In this document: in pieces, positions 1 to 7,158 of the stretch
Numbering within the stretch: position 1 is the stretch's first letter
How the letters are laid out: each line of letters starts with the position of its first letter
NCBI RefSeq assembly: GCF_001019715.1
Contig: NZ_BBXJ01000001.1
Location: 1,488,001 to 1,552,000 of the forward strand
Origin: Rodentibacter caecimuris
GTDB taxonomy: Bacteria; Pseudomonadota; Gammaproteobacteria; Enterobacterales; Pasteurellaceae
Length of the DNA: 64,000 nucleotides
Reading direction: 5' to 3'
Program-made: the position numbers and the translations under genes
The notes under the pieces: generated by a model
Seen by the model: the letters and a program-made list of their open reading frames with translations, nothing else
The model's database searches: none
Told to the model about the DNA's origin: nothing

Positions 1-462
1 AGTGAAATCAAACGTGATGCTGAGGAGCTAAAACAACTCGGTGAAAAGTTGGTGAACTTAACCAAAACCAATCTGACTAAAGTGCCACTTGATGATTCAT
101 TATTAGAAGCCATTGAGTTGGCGCAACGTTTGCAAAAAGAAGCGCGCCGCCGCCAATTGCAGTATATCGGCAAATTATTACGTGGCACTGATGTTGAACC
201 GATTCGCGAATCCTTAGATAAAATTGAGAATAAACATAATCTACAACAGGCAATGCTGCAAAAATTGGAAATATTGCGTGATGAGTTGGTCGAACAAGGG
301 GATACAGCACTCAGCGATTTACTCAATGAATATCCAACAGCTGATCGCCAGCAATTACGCAATTTAATTCGAGCGGCGCAAAAAGAAAAAGCACAAAATA
401 AACCCTTGAAAGCTTATCGTGAAATTTATCAGGTATTGAAAGAGATTATTTTACCGGATTAA
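1..462 (+). CDS. darP: Ribosome maturation protein DarP/YjgA (DUF615), 5'-truncated
   Basis: The reading frame is open from base 1, beginning [17 protein letters not shown], so the N-terminus (about 30 residues in the family) lies outside the window. The visible part carries the DUF615 hallmarks: the [10 protein letters not shown] opening, [19 protein letters not shown] and the C-terminal [16 protein letters not shown]. In Enterobacteria the protein binds late 50S precursors and helps 50S maturation in the cytoplasm. An internal TTG at 49 could be called as a start, but similarity to the family continues upstream of it, so the gene is treated as running off the edge. It is followed by lptC on the same strand after 88 bp. 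Confidence 0.93.
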   Translation, partial: SEIKRDAEELKQLGEKLVNLTKTNLTKVPLDDSLLEAIELAQRLQKEARRRQLQYIGKLLRGTDVEPIRESLDKIENKHNLQQAMLQKLEILRDELVEQGDTALSDLLNEYPTADRQQLRNLIRAAQKEKAQNKPLKAYREIYQVLKEIILPD

Positions 463-470
463 AAAATTAT

Positions 471-505
471 TTTTGACCGCACTTGGTTTTAGAGCGGTCT
501 CAAAA
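471..505. other. Degenerate uptake-sequence dyad upstream of lptC
   Basis: GACCGC at 475-480 and GCGGTC at 494-499 form a short stem built from one good (ACCGCACTT) and one weaker uptake-sequence core. No clear T tract follows on the + strand, so termination after darP would be weak at best. A possible -10 element for lptC (TATGAT) lies at about 511-516. Confidence 0.4.
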
Positions 506-550
506 TTATGGTATGATTCGCCCCCATTTTAAACAGGACAAACTATTTTT

Positions 551-1156
551 ATGAATATTCGTTGGAATATTATTCTCGGTATTATGGCACTTTGCCTGCT
601 TGGTTGGTATTATTCACTAAATCAAGATCATGGTGATTTACAAAGTTTGGTCAAAGCACCGGATAGCCCTGATTATGTCGGACAAAAAATGGAAACAACC
701 ATCTTTTCACCGGACGGCAAAAAACAATATTTAGCGATTTCAGACGAAGTTGAACATTTTAGTCATGACGGGAAAACAAATTTTACCGCTCCGCTCGTTT
801 ATCTTTTTGATACCACCGACGATAATCAAAAACAGAAAAACGAAACGGCAAAATTACTGGAATCGCAAAGTTGGAAGTTAAGTGCGCAAAAAGCTGTTTT
901 AACAAAAGATGAAATCCTTTATTTAGAGGGAAACGTCGTAGCAGAAAGCCTAGAACCGACTTCCCGACTTCAACGCGTAGAAACACAATCGGCTGTCGTT
1001 AATTTAAAAACACAAGATATTACATCCGACACAATGGTAAAAATTAACGGACAAAATTTTAATTCCACCGGCTTAAAAATGGTGGGTAACTTGCGCCAAC
1101 AAGTGGCAACTCTAAAGGAACAGGTAAAAACATATTATGAAATCAGTAACCCGTAA
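551..1156 (+). CDS. lptC: LPS export protein LptC
   Basis: A 201-residue bitopic inner-membrane protein with one N-terminal membrane segment (about residues 5-20, followed by YYSLNQD) and a periplasmic beta-jellyroll domain. LptC takes LPS from the LptBFG extractor and passes it to LptA in the trans-envelope bridge. The length and the motifs around SPDYVGQKMETTIFSPDGKK fit the family. Its 3' end overlaps the start of lptA by 20 bp, and lptB follows, which strongly supports the call. A possible -10 element lies about 35 bp upstream. Confidence 0.93.
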   Translation: MNIRWNIILGIMALCLLGWYYSLNQDHGDLQSLVKAPDSPDYVGQKMETTIFSPDGKKQYLAISDEVEHFSHDGKTNFTAPLVYLFDTTDDNQKQKNETAKLLESQSWKLSAQKAVLTKDEILYLEGNVVAESLEPTSRLQRVETQSAVVNLKTQDITSDTMVKINGQNFNSTGLKMVGNLRQQVATLKEQVKTYYEISNP

Positions 1157-1652
1157 GATTCTTCTCACTACAACATTGGCGATGGTCTCCCTTTCAGCTT
1201 TCGCCCTAAAAGATGATACAAATCAACCGATTAACATCGTCTCCGATAACCAATCTTTGGATATGGAAAACAGTGTGGTTACTTTCACTGATAATGTGGT
1301 AATTACGCAAGGTTCCATTCTGATTAAAGCGAATAAAGTGGTCATCACCCGACCGCCTGAAAACTCCGGTAAAAAAGAAACCGTAGAAGCTTTCAGCACG
1401 CCGGTGACTTTCCACCAATTATTAGACGATGGCAAACCGGTGGACGGCAAAGCAAACCAAGTACATTATGATCTCGGTACGGAATTTTTAACGCTAACAG
1501 GCAATGCGGAGCTCAGACAACTTGATAGTAAAATAAATGGCGAACGCATTACTTATGATGTGAAAAAACAGCAGCTAAAAGCAAATGGCGGTAAATCGCG
1601 TGTTAAAACCGTATTAATTCCGACCCAATTACAACAAAAAGGTAAAAAATAA
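1137..1652 (+). CDS. lptA: LPS transport periplasmic protein LptA
   Basis: A 171-residue protein with a cleavable signal peptide (KRILL-type basic start, hydrophobic core, SAFA before LKDD) and one OstA/LptA-type beta-jellyroll domain. LptA oligomers form the periplasmic bridge that carries LPS from LptC to LptD. The IVSDNQSLDMENSVVTFTDNV and YDLGTEFLTLTGNAEL segments are typical. The start lies inside the end of lptC (20-bp overlap), and lptB begins 3 bp after the stop, indicating translational coupling in the lpt operon. The basic C-terminus ends QQKGKK. Confidence 0.94.
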   Translation: MKSVTRKILLTTTLAMVSLSAFALKDDTNQPINIVSDNQSLDMENSVVTFTDNVVITQGSILIKANKVVITRPPENSGKKETVEAFSTPVTFHQLLDDGKPVDGKANQVHYDLGTEFLTLTGNAELRQLDSKINGERITYDVKKQQLKANGGKSRVKTVLIPTQLQQKGKK

Positions 1653-1655
1653 CTG

Positions 1656-2381
1656 ATGTCCGTATTACATGCTGAATTTTTGGCTAAAAGTTATAAAAAT
1701 CGTAAAGTTGTTTCTGATGTCAGCCTTACGGTTAATTCTAATGAAATCGTCGGGCTATTAGGTCCGAATGGTGCCGGCAAAACCACCACATTCTATATGG
1801 TCGTAGGGCTTGTGCGCCAAGATCAGGGTAAAATTACTATTGACGGTGAAGACATTAGTCTCTTACCAATGCATAACCGTGCACAACGCGGCATAGGCTA
1901 TCTTCCGCAAGAAGCGTCAATTTTTCGCCGTTTAAGCGTTTACGATAACTTAATGGCGGTGCTGGAAATTCGCAAAGATCTCACACCTGAACAACGCAGG
2001 GAAAGAGCGGATGAATTAATTGAAGAATTTAATATCGGACATATTCGTAATAGCCTTGGTCAATCCCTTTCCGGTGGTGAGCGTCGCCGTGTAGAAATTG
2101 CACGTGCTCTTGCCGCCAATCCCAAATTTATTTTATTGGACGAACCTTTTGCAGGGGTTGATCCGATTTCCGTTACGGACATTAAAAAGATTATTACCGA
2201 TCTGCGTAACCGCGGTTTGGGTGTGTTAATCACCGATCATAATGTGCGCGAGACTCTAGATGTCTGTGAACGGGCTTATATTGTAGGGAAAGGTCAAATC
2301 ATCGCCACCGGCACTCCAGAAGAAGTGATGAATGATGAACATGTAAAACGCGTGTACCTTGGCGAAGAATTTAAGTTATAA
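1656..2381 (+). CDS. lptB: LPS export ABC transporter ATPase LptB
   Basis: A 241-residue cytoplasmic ABC ATPase that powers LPS extraction with LptF and LptG. Visible motifs: Walker [10 protein letters not shown] (36-44), Q-loop Gln85, signature LSGGE (138-142), Walker B ILLDEP (159-164) and the switch His195 in ITDH. The FAGVDPISV stretch after Walker B is characteristic of LptB. In E. coli the next genes are rpoN and hpf, but here ptsN starts 2 bp after the stop, so those two genes are absent from this locus. Confidence 0.96.
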   Translation: MSVLHAEFLAKSYKNRKVVSDVSLTVNSNEIVGLLGPNGAGKTTTFYMVVGLVRQDQGKITIDGEDISLLPMHNRAQRGIGYLPQEASIFRRLSVYDNLMAVLEIRKDLTPEQRRERADELIEEFNIGHIRNSLGQSLSGGERRRVEIARALAANPKFILLDEPFAGVDPISVTDIKKIITDLRNRGLGVLITDHNVRETLDVCERAYIVGKGQIIATGTPEEVMNDEHVKRVYLGEEFKL

Positions 2382-2383
2382 AG

Positions 2384-2887
2384 ATGAAATTAACAGAACT
2401 CTTTCACCCTGAAAATATACGTCAGGGTGTTTGCTTTTCAAGTAAAAAGCGATTATTTGAATCCATTGCTCATTTTATCGTAGAACAATTACACGGTGAA
2501 AAAGGCGAACAAGCTTGCTTTGAATGCTTATTTGAACGTGAAAAATTGGGGAACTCAGGATTAGGCAACGGTGTGGCAATGCCAAAAGCAAAATTACCTG
2601 CGAAAGCAACCGATAAAGCCCTTGCCGTATTTCTTCAATTAGAAACACCGATTGATTACGATGCACAAGATGGTAAACCCATAGATCTCGTTTTCGCCGT
2701 GCTTGTACCGGAAAATCAGTGCCAAACCTATATTCCCGTACTTTCTCATTTAACGGAAAAAATCACAGACAAAAATTTTCTTAAACAATTGCGTTCAGCG
2801 AAAAGTGCGGGTGAAATCTGGCAAGTTTTTGAGATGGCGGATCAAACAACAGAAGAAACGCATTCTTTAACCGAGAGTGAAACATAA
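2384..2887 (+). CDS. ptsN: EIIA-Ntr (PtsN)-like protein lacking the phosphoacceptor histidine
   Basis: A 167-residue PTS EIIA type-2 fold protein related to the nitrogen-PTS regulator PtsN. The family's active-site block, IGNGIAIPHGKL in E. coli, appears as LGNGVAMPKAKL, so the phosphorylatable His is Lys68 (codon AAA at 2585-2587). The surrounding LQLETPIDYDA and DLVFAVLVPE segments remain conserved, so the fold should be intact. It lies between lptB (2 bp) and rapZ (18 bp). The partner npr is absent from the locus. I infer a phosphorylation-independent regulatory or structural role. A C-terminal acidic tail (about 150-167) adds little. Confidence 0.9.
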   Translation: MKLTELFHPENIRQGVCFSSKKRLFESIAHFIVEQLHGEKGEQACFECLFEREKLGNSGLGNGVAMPKAKLPAKATDKALAVFLQLETPIDYDAQDGKPIDLVFAVLVPENQCQTYIPVLSHLTEKITDKNFLKQLRSAKSAGEIWQVFEMADQTTEETHSLTESET

Positions 2888-2905
2888 TCTTACAGGGGGA
2901 ACTGT

Positions 2906-3763
2906 ATGGAAATTATCATTATCAGCGGTCGCTCCGGAGCGGGAAAGTCAGTGGCATTACGTGCGCTGGAAGATATGGGCTACTATTGTGTTGATAACCT
3001 TCCACTGGATCTATTACCCCAGCTCACGGAGATTTTAGCCAAAAATCAAACTGCTGTCGCCATCAGCCTTGATATTCGTAATTTACCCGAATCGGCACAA
3101 TCTCTTGAGCAAATTCTAACGGACATTCAACGTCATTACGCAACTAAAATCATTTTTTTAGATTCTGATCGTAGCACACTGATTCGCCGATACAGCGACT
3201 CTCGCCGACTTCATCCTCTTTCAGCCAACGATCTCTCCCTTGAGGCTGCCATTGATGCCGAACACCAACAATTAGAACCATTGCTCCAACACGCAAATTT
3301 CGTTATTGATACGACACATATTTCTACGCATACTTTAGCAGAAAAATTGCGTGAATGCTTACGGGGGAATACGGAAAAAGAGCTCAAAATTGTTGTAGAG
3401 TCCTTCGGTTTTAAATACGGTATTCCTCTTGATGCGGACTATGTATTTGACGTTCGTTTTTTGCCGAATCCGCACTGGGATCCCGAGCTTCGCCCAATGA
3501 CGGGATTAGACGAACCGGTCGCCCGTTTTTTGAACAGCCATGATGATGTCAATAATTTCATCTACCTCACCCGTAACTACATTGAAACATGGTTGCCAAT
3601 GTTAGAACAAAACAACCGCAGCTACTTAACCATTGCGATCGGTTGTACCGGAGGAAAACATCGCTCGGTTTACATTGCCCAGCAACTTGGCGAATATTTC
3701 CAAGCTAAAGGAAAAAATGTCAAAATTCAGCATAAATCCTTAGAAAAGAATAAAAATAAATAA
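2906..3763 (+). CDS. rapZ: RNase adapter / nucleotide-binding protein RapZ
   Basis: A 285-residue P-loop protein with Walker A GRSGAGKS at residues 8-15 and a second conserved block, [10 protein letters not shown], in the C-terminal domain. In E. coli RapZ binds the small RNA GlmZ and recruits RNase E, tuning GlmS (amino-sugar synthesis). The Lys-rich end ([10 protein letters not shown]) resembles the RNA-binding tail. An AGGGGGA ribosome site lies just upstream of the ATG. The gene ends at a palindromic repeat element, and no npr follows as it does in Enterobacteria. Whether a GlmZ-type RNA exists here cannot be seen from this window. Confidence 0.94.
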   Translation: MEIIIISGRSGAGKSVALRALEDMGYYCVDNLPLDLLPQLTEILAKNQTAVAISLDIRNLPESAQSLEQILTDIQRHYATKIIFLDSDRSTLIRRYSDSRRLHPLSANDLSLEAAIDAEHQQLEPLLQHANFVIDTTHISTHTLAEKLRECLRGNTEKELKIVVESFGFKYGIPLDADYVFDVRFLPNPHWDPELRPMTGLDEPVARFLNSHDDVNNFIYLTRNYIETWLPMLEQNNRSYLTIAIGCTGGKHRSVYIAQQLGEYFQAKGKNVKIQHKSLEKNKNK

Positions 3764-3966
3764 GCAAAAGTGCGGTCAAATTTCGGCATTATGTAGTAAA
3801 TGTACAATTTAAAGAAAAATGTAGGGACGCCACGCTGGCGTCCGTAAAGAATTAAATGATTTTAAAAAGTTGTATGGCGGACGCCAACGTGGCGTCCCTA
3901 CCTATGAGATAAAATTTAAGTTTATACAACTGCTACATAATACCGTCAAATTTGACCGCACTTTTG
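3764..3966. repeat. Nested inverted-repeat element with uptake sequences at both ends
   Basis: About 200 bp between the convergent rapZ and M15 genes form an imperfect inverted repeat with arms of roughly 85 bp. Each arm starts with GCAAAAGTGCGGTCAAATTT at the outside, followed by a CGG(C/T)ATTATGTAG block. Each arm ends with a palindrome, GGACGCCA-3 nt-TGGCGTCC, at 3825-3843 and 3879-3897. The element fills the gap from one stop codon to the other and has no coding capacity. It resembles a MITE or a REP/BIME-like hairpin and could also terminate both genes. Confidence 0.8.
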
Positions 3967-4647
3967 CTATACCATAAATTGTTCAAAAATTTGCTCTATA
4001 TATTTCCGCAAAATATCCTTTCCGCCAATTTCTTCATTTTGCCAAGCATGTAATAAAACCTCAGATGAAAATTGTGCCCTCGCCTGCTCCGCTAAGGGTA
4101 AATAGCTAATATGCCAAGGTTCACGCCCCATTTTTTTGCCTATGGATTGCTGCATAAACGGAAGCGCAAAATCGAAGTGCGGTAAATTTTTAACAAGAAA
4201 TTCACTTAACTCGCAAAAATAGCCGCCTTTTTCATATTCCCAAGGTTCAAGCTGTAAGGATTGCCCTTGTGGTAACAGATCCGGATCGAAAATATCAATT
4301 TCCGTTCCCCAATGATGCCGACTCCCGCCCGGCAACGCCGACCAACGTAAAATAGCTTGGCATTTTTGCCAATCATCCCATAATGTGAGATCCAAGCTAT
4401 GACCGTCATCATCATGTACTTTACGCTCACCGCTAAATTTACCGTTCCAAATCAACTGTTGGCGTTGAAAATCTCGAAAACTACTTGCCGGTTGTAAATT
4501 AAAGCCATTTTTGACCGCACGTTGCTGCAAACTTTGAAATGCTTTTACGGCTTGTGCCTGCAAAAAATGGTTTATTGAATGCGGAGTGGGTAAATTCACT
4601 AAATGTTCGCGCGATTTTCCCGTGAGCATTTCCGAAGTTAATTTCAT
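3967..4647 (-). CDS. M15-family D-alanyl-D-alanine carboxypeptidase (VanY/LdcB-like)
   Basis: A 226-residue zinc peptidase of the VanY type. The metal-binding motif SxHxxGxExD is seen as S109-R-H111-HWG114-T-E-I-D118, and the second block EPWHISY (176-182) supplies the third zinc-ligand histidine (H179). Such enzymes trim D-Ala or D-amino-acid ends of peptidoglycan stem peptides. No signal peptide is visible, so action on cytoplasmic muropeptides or an unusual export route is possible. It lies 2 bp downstream of dapE on the same strand, so the two are probably cotranscribed. The exact substrate cannot be told from sequence. Confidence 0.85.
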   Translation of the reverse strand: MKLTSEMLTGKSREHLVNLPTPHSINHFLQAQAVKAFQSLQQRAVKNGFNLQPASSFRDFQRQQLIWNGKFSGERKVHDDDGHSLDLTLWDDWQKCQAILRWSALPGGSRHHWGTEIDIFDPDLLPQGQSLQLEPWEYEKGGYFCELSEFLVKNLPHFDFALPFMQQSIGKKMGREPWHISYLPLAEQARAQFSSEVLLHAWQNEEIGGKDILRKYIEQIFEQFMV

Positions 4648-4649
4648 GT

Positions 4650-5783
4650 TTACTTATCCAATAAATTCACTAACATTTGATGATAAATTTGACCGCACTT
4701 GCCGAGCTCTTCTACGCTCACACATTCATTCACTTTATGAATAGTGGCATTAAGCGGTCCAAACTCCACCACTTCCGCCCCCATTAAAGCGATAAAACGC
4801 CCGTCGGATGTGCCTCCACCGGTTTCGAGTTTCGGTGTGATACCGGTTATTCCTTGAATACTATCCACCAACGCATTCACCAATTTACCCGGTTTGGTTA
4901 AAAACGGTTTACCGGAAAGATTCCATTCTATACGGTAGGTCAAACCGTGTCTTTCCAACATTTCCGTCACCTTTTGCTTAATCAGCCCGTCAGTGATTTC
5001 CGTACAGTAGCGTAAATTAAACTGTACATAGAGTTCACCCGGAATCACATTATTACTACCGGTGCCTGCCTGAATATTAGCAATTTGCAACCCTGTCGGC
5101 GGAAAAAACGCATTACCGTTATCCCATTGATAGGTGGTGAGTTCTTGTAAGAATGGCAACGCTTTATGAACAGGATTATCCGCTAAATGAGGGTAAGCTA
5201 CATGTCCCTGAATCCCCTGAATATACAGATTACCGGTGATAGAACCACGACGGCCGTTTTTTACCACATCACCTAAGATTTGCGAACTTGATGGCTCCCC
5301 CACCATACAATACGTAATTTTTTCGCCACGTTCCATCAAGGTTTCTACCACACGAACCGTGCCGTCTTTTGCCGAAGCCTCTTCATCAGAAGTGATTAAT
5401 AAGGCAATGGTGCCTGCGTGATGAGGACTGACTTTCACATATTCTTCCACCGCCACAATCATTGCAGCCAACGAGCCTTTCATATCCGCCGCTCCCCGCC
5501 CATAAAGCCTATCTCCGACAACTTCTGCAGCAAAAGGAGGATAATTCCATTGATATTCGTCACCAACCGGCACCACATCCGTATGGCCGGCAAAGGCAAC
5601 CACCGGCTCGCCTGTACCGTGCTTTGCCCAAAGATTTAAGGTTTCATTAAAAGGAAGCCATTCAATTTCAAATCCGAGTTTTTCCAAACGCTCCGCAATC
5701 AATGTCTGACAGCCCTCATCATTCGGGCTGATGGAAGGACGGCGGATTAAGTCCTGCGCTAATTGCACGATCTTTTCTTTCAT
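4650..5783 (-). CDS. dapE: Succinyl-diaminopimelate desuccinylase DapE
   Basis: A 377-residue M20 dinuclear zinc hydrolase that converts N-succinyl-LL-diaminopimelate to LL-diaminopimelate for lysine and peptidoglycan synthesis. Metal and catalytic residues are in the expected places: H67 (GHTD), D100 (GAADMKGS), E134/E135 (SDEEA), E163 (GEPS) and H349 (TIHKVNE). The length equals the H. influenzae enzyme. It starts about 27 bp downstream of yffB, and the M15 peptidase follows 2 bp after the stop, forming a cell-wall-related transcription unit. Confidence 0.97.
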   Translation of the reverse strand: MKEKIVQLAQDLIRRPSISPNDEGCQTLIAERLEKLGFEIEWLPFNETLNLWAKHGTGEPVVAFAGHTDVVPVGDEYQWNYPPFAAEVVGDRLYGRGAADMKGSLAAMIVAVEEYVKVSPHHAGTIALLITSDEEASAKDGTVRVVETLMERGEKITYCMVGEPSSSQILGDVVKNGRRGSITGNLYIQGIQGHVAYPHLADNPVHKALPFLQELTTYQWDNGNAFFPPTGLQIANIQAGTGSNNVIPGELYVQFNLRYCTEITDGLIKQKVTEMLERHGLTYRIEWNLSGKPFLTKPGKLVNALVDSIQGITGITPKLETGGGTSDGRFIALMGAEVVEFGPLNATIHKVNECVSVEELGKCGQIYHQMLVNLLDK

Positions 5784-5810
5784 AAAAACACCTCAAATTT
5801 TAACCGCACT

Positions 5811-6155
5811 TTAGGCAAACGCTTTTTCGTATTCTTTCTCATTAAACCCAATTAATGCCTGATTGTCCTGCATAATAATCGGGCGTTTAATTAATGTCGG
5901 GTTATCCATAAGCACGGAAAGTGCGGTCGTTTTTGACAAGTTTTTTTTAATTTCCCCATCGAGGTTTCGCCACGTTGTACTCCGTTTATTCACCAGATTT
6001 TCCCAACCGAATTGTGCTTCCGCCTGTTGTAAAAATGCCGTATCCAAACCGTCAATACGATAATCATGCAGTTTGTGCTCAATATTGTGATCCGCAAGCC
6101 ATTTCAATGCTTTTTTCACAGTATCGCAATTTTTAATGCCGTAAACGGTAATCAT
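5811..6155 (-). CDS. yffB: ArsC/Spx-fold protein YffB
   Basis: A 114-residue thioredoxin-fold protein of the ArsC/Spx superfamily, opening MITVYGIKNCDTVKKA with a single conserved Cys10 at the ArsC-type active-site position. The RSTTWRNL and IKRPII segments are typical of YffB. It is often called an arsenate reductase-like protein, but a role in arsenate detoxification is not established for this subfamily; related work suggests glutathione-dependent thiol chemistry. It is just upstream of dapE on the same strand, an arrangement also found in E. coli. The accessory regulator gene ends 7 bp upstream. Confidence 0.9.
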   Translation of the reverse strand: MITVYGIKNCDTVKKALKWLADHNIEHKLHDYRIDGLDTAFLQQAEAQFGWENLVNKRSTTWRNLDGEIKKNLSKTTALSVLMDNPTLIKRPIIMQDNQALIGFNEKEYEKAFA

Positions 6156-6162
6156 AAATCAC

Positions 6163-6561
6163 CTATTTTCCTATATTTTGTTTTAGTAAATTAATTAACT
6201 CTTTGAGATTTTCTAATTCATGATCTTTTTGGGCTAATAATTCATCTTTATGTCTAAGTTCTAATTCTAGTTTCTCAATTTTAAATTCTGCCTCTTGATG
6301 ACCATAATAATTATTACGGAAGTGATTCTGGTTATTTTCTCCTCCAATCAATATCACACCATTATCATTAGGAGATAAAAGATCAATTAAATCAATTTGA
6401 AAAACAGAAGCAATTTGTTTAAGTTTATGTAGGCTAAGATTAGTTTCACCACGTTCAATTTTTGCATAGCCCGTCACTGACATATTCATTCTTTCCGCCA
6501 TTTCTTCATGCGACCATTGATTTAATTCTCGAAAAAATCGCACTTTTTCATTTATTCCCAT
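6163..6561 (-). CDS. HTH (XRE/Cro-type) transcriptional regulator with coiled-coil tail
   Basis: A 132-residue protein. Residues 5-60 form a Cro/CI helix-turn-helix (RELNQWSHEEMAERMN, then GYAKIERGETNLSLHKLKQIA). Residues 88-130 are a charged heptad-like coiled coil (KIEKLELELRHKDELLAQ) that should drive oligomerisation. The ATG at 6561 is preferred over an in-frame TTG 30 bp upstream because GAGGAGAG stands directly before it. The gene is divergent from two small secreted-protein genes and its stop is 7 bp before yffB. AT-rich codons and placement between two conserved genes suggest an accessory insertion. Its target genes are unknown; the divergent pair is the obvious candidate. Confidence 0.85.
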   Translation of the reverse strand: MGINEKVRFFRELNQWSHEEMAERMNMSVTGYAKIERGETNLSLHKLKQIASVFQIDLIDLLSPNDNGVILIGGENNQNHFRNNYYGHQEAEFKIEKLELELRHKDELLAQKDHELENLKELINLLKQNIGK

Positions 6562-6741
6562 TTTCTCTCTCCTCACATTGTCAAGTAACAAACAGTATAG
6601 AATATTGTAACTATTGCAATCTTCTTCATAATAAACACCTATTTATAATATTAAAAGAGGCTCGCCCCCTGCGATTTTAACCTAAAGTCATCAAGGTGTC
6701 GTGCATAATTCGTAGTAAGTTTAATTCACATTGGAGTATAT

Positions 6742-6897
6742 ATGAAAAAGATCATTATGATTTTATTAGCTACATTTACATTATCTACATTTTCATCCTT
6801 TGCTAATGCAGGAAGCTGCGATCATAGTTGGCAACAGGCGAAAGATGGTTCTCGTTGTGGCGATCGAGCAGCTGATCGTCGTCCTGGAGGAAGATAA
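6742..6897 (+). CDS. Tiny secreted protein (51 aa), unknown function
   Basis: This short frame encodes a 51-residue protein. It has a clear signal peptide (MKKIIMILLATFTL..., ending FANA before GSCDHSW) and a mature part of about 28 residues with two cysteines (SCDHSW, SRCGDR) and an Arg-rich end, RAADRRPGGR. TTGGAG seven bases before the ATG is a good ribosome site. The stop TAA is immediately followed by the ATG of the Excalibur-domain gene, so the two are translationally coupled. Similar Cys/Arg/Gly-rich short proteins occur in other Gram-negatives, but I know of no function. Confidence 0.75.
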   Translation: MKKIIMILLATFTLSTFSSFANAGSCDHSWQQAKDGSRCGDRAADRRPGGR

Positions 6898-7110
6898 ATG
6901 AAAAAAATCTTACTAGGTGTATCACTTTTTACTCTTTCTTATGATTCTTTAGCTGCTAGAGTTAGATGTTCTGACTTTGCAACTCAAGATGAAGCTCAAC
7001 AATATATGAGAGAAAATGGTGCAAATTATTTGGATAGAGATAAAGACGGTGAAGCTTGTGAATGTTTACCCGGTGGTAGCAAATACGGATCGTCTGTTTG
7101 TCGTCGATAA
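6898..7110 (+). CDS. Excalibur calcium-binding domain protein, secreted (70 aa)
   Basis: A 70-residue protein with an N-terminal signal peptide (MKKILLGVSLFTL, about residues 1-19, cleavage near SLAA) and a mature Excalibur domain. The pattern is CSDFATQDEAQQYM, then the calcium-loop-like DRDKDGEACE, then a C-terminal cysteine. Excalibur domains accompany extracellular nucleases and cell-wall proteins and bind Ca2+ through the DxDxDGxxCE loop. Four cysteines probably form two periplasmic disulfides. It begins directly after the stop of the 51-aa secreted protein gene. The precise role is unknown. Confidence 0.85.
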   Translation: MKKILLGVSLFTLSYDSLAARVRCSDFATQDEAQQYMRENGANYLDRDKDGEACECLPGGSKYGSSVCRR

Positions 7111-7128
7111 TTTGATATTACATATAAA

Positions 7129-7156
7129 AAAGAGCGGTCAAATTTGACCGCTCTTT
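7129..7156. terminator. Bidirectional terminator (perfect 28-bp palindrome)
   Basis: AAAGAGCGGTCAAA followed directly by its reverse complement forms a perfect palindrome between the Excalibur gene (+) and htpG (-). It has an A run on the left and a T-rich right flank, so it can terminate both. The core is a variant uptake sequence (GAGCGGTC). Confidence 0.85.
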
Positions 7157-7158
7157 CT

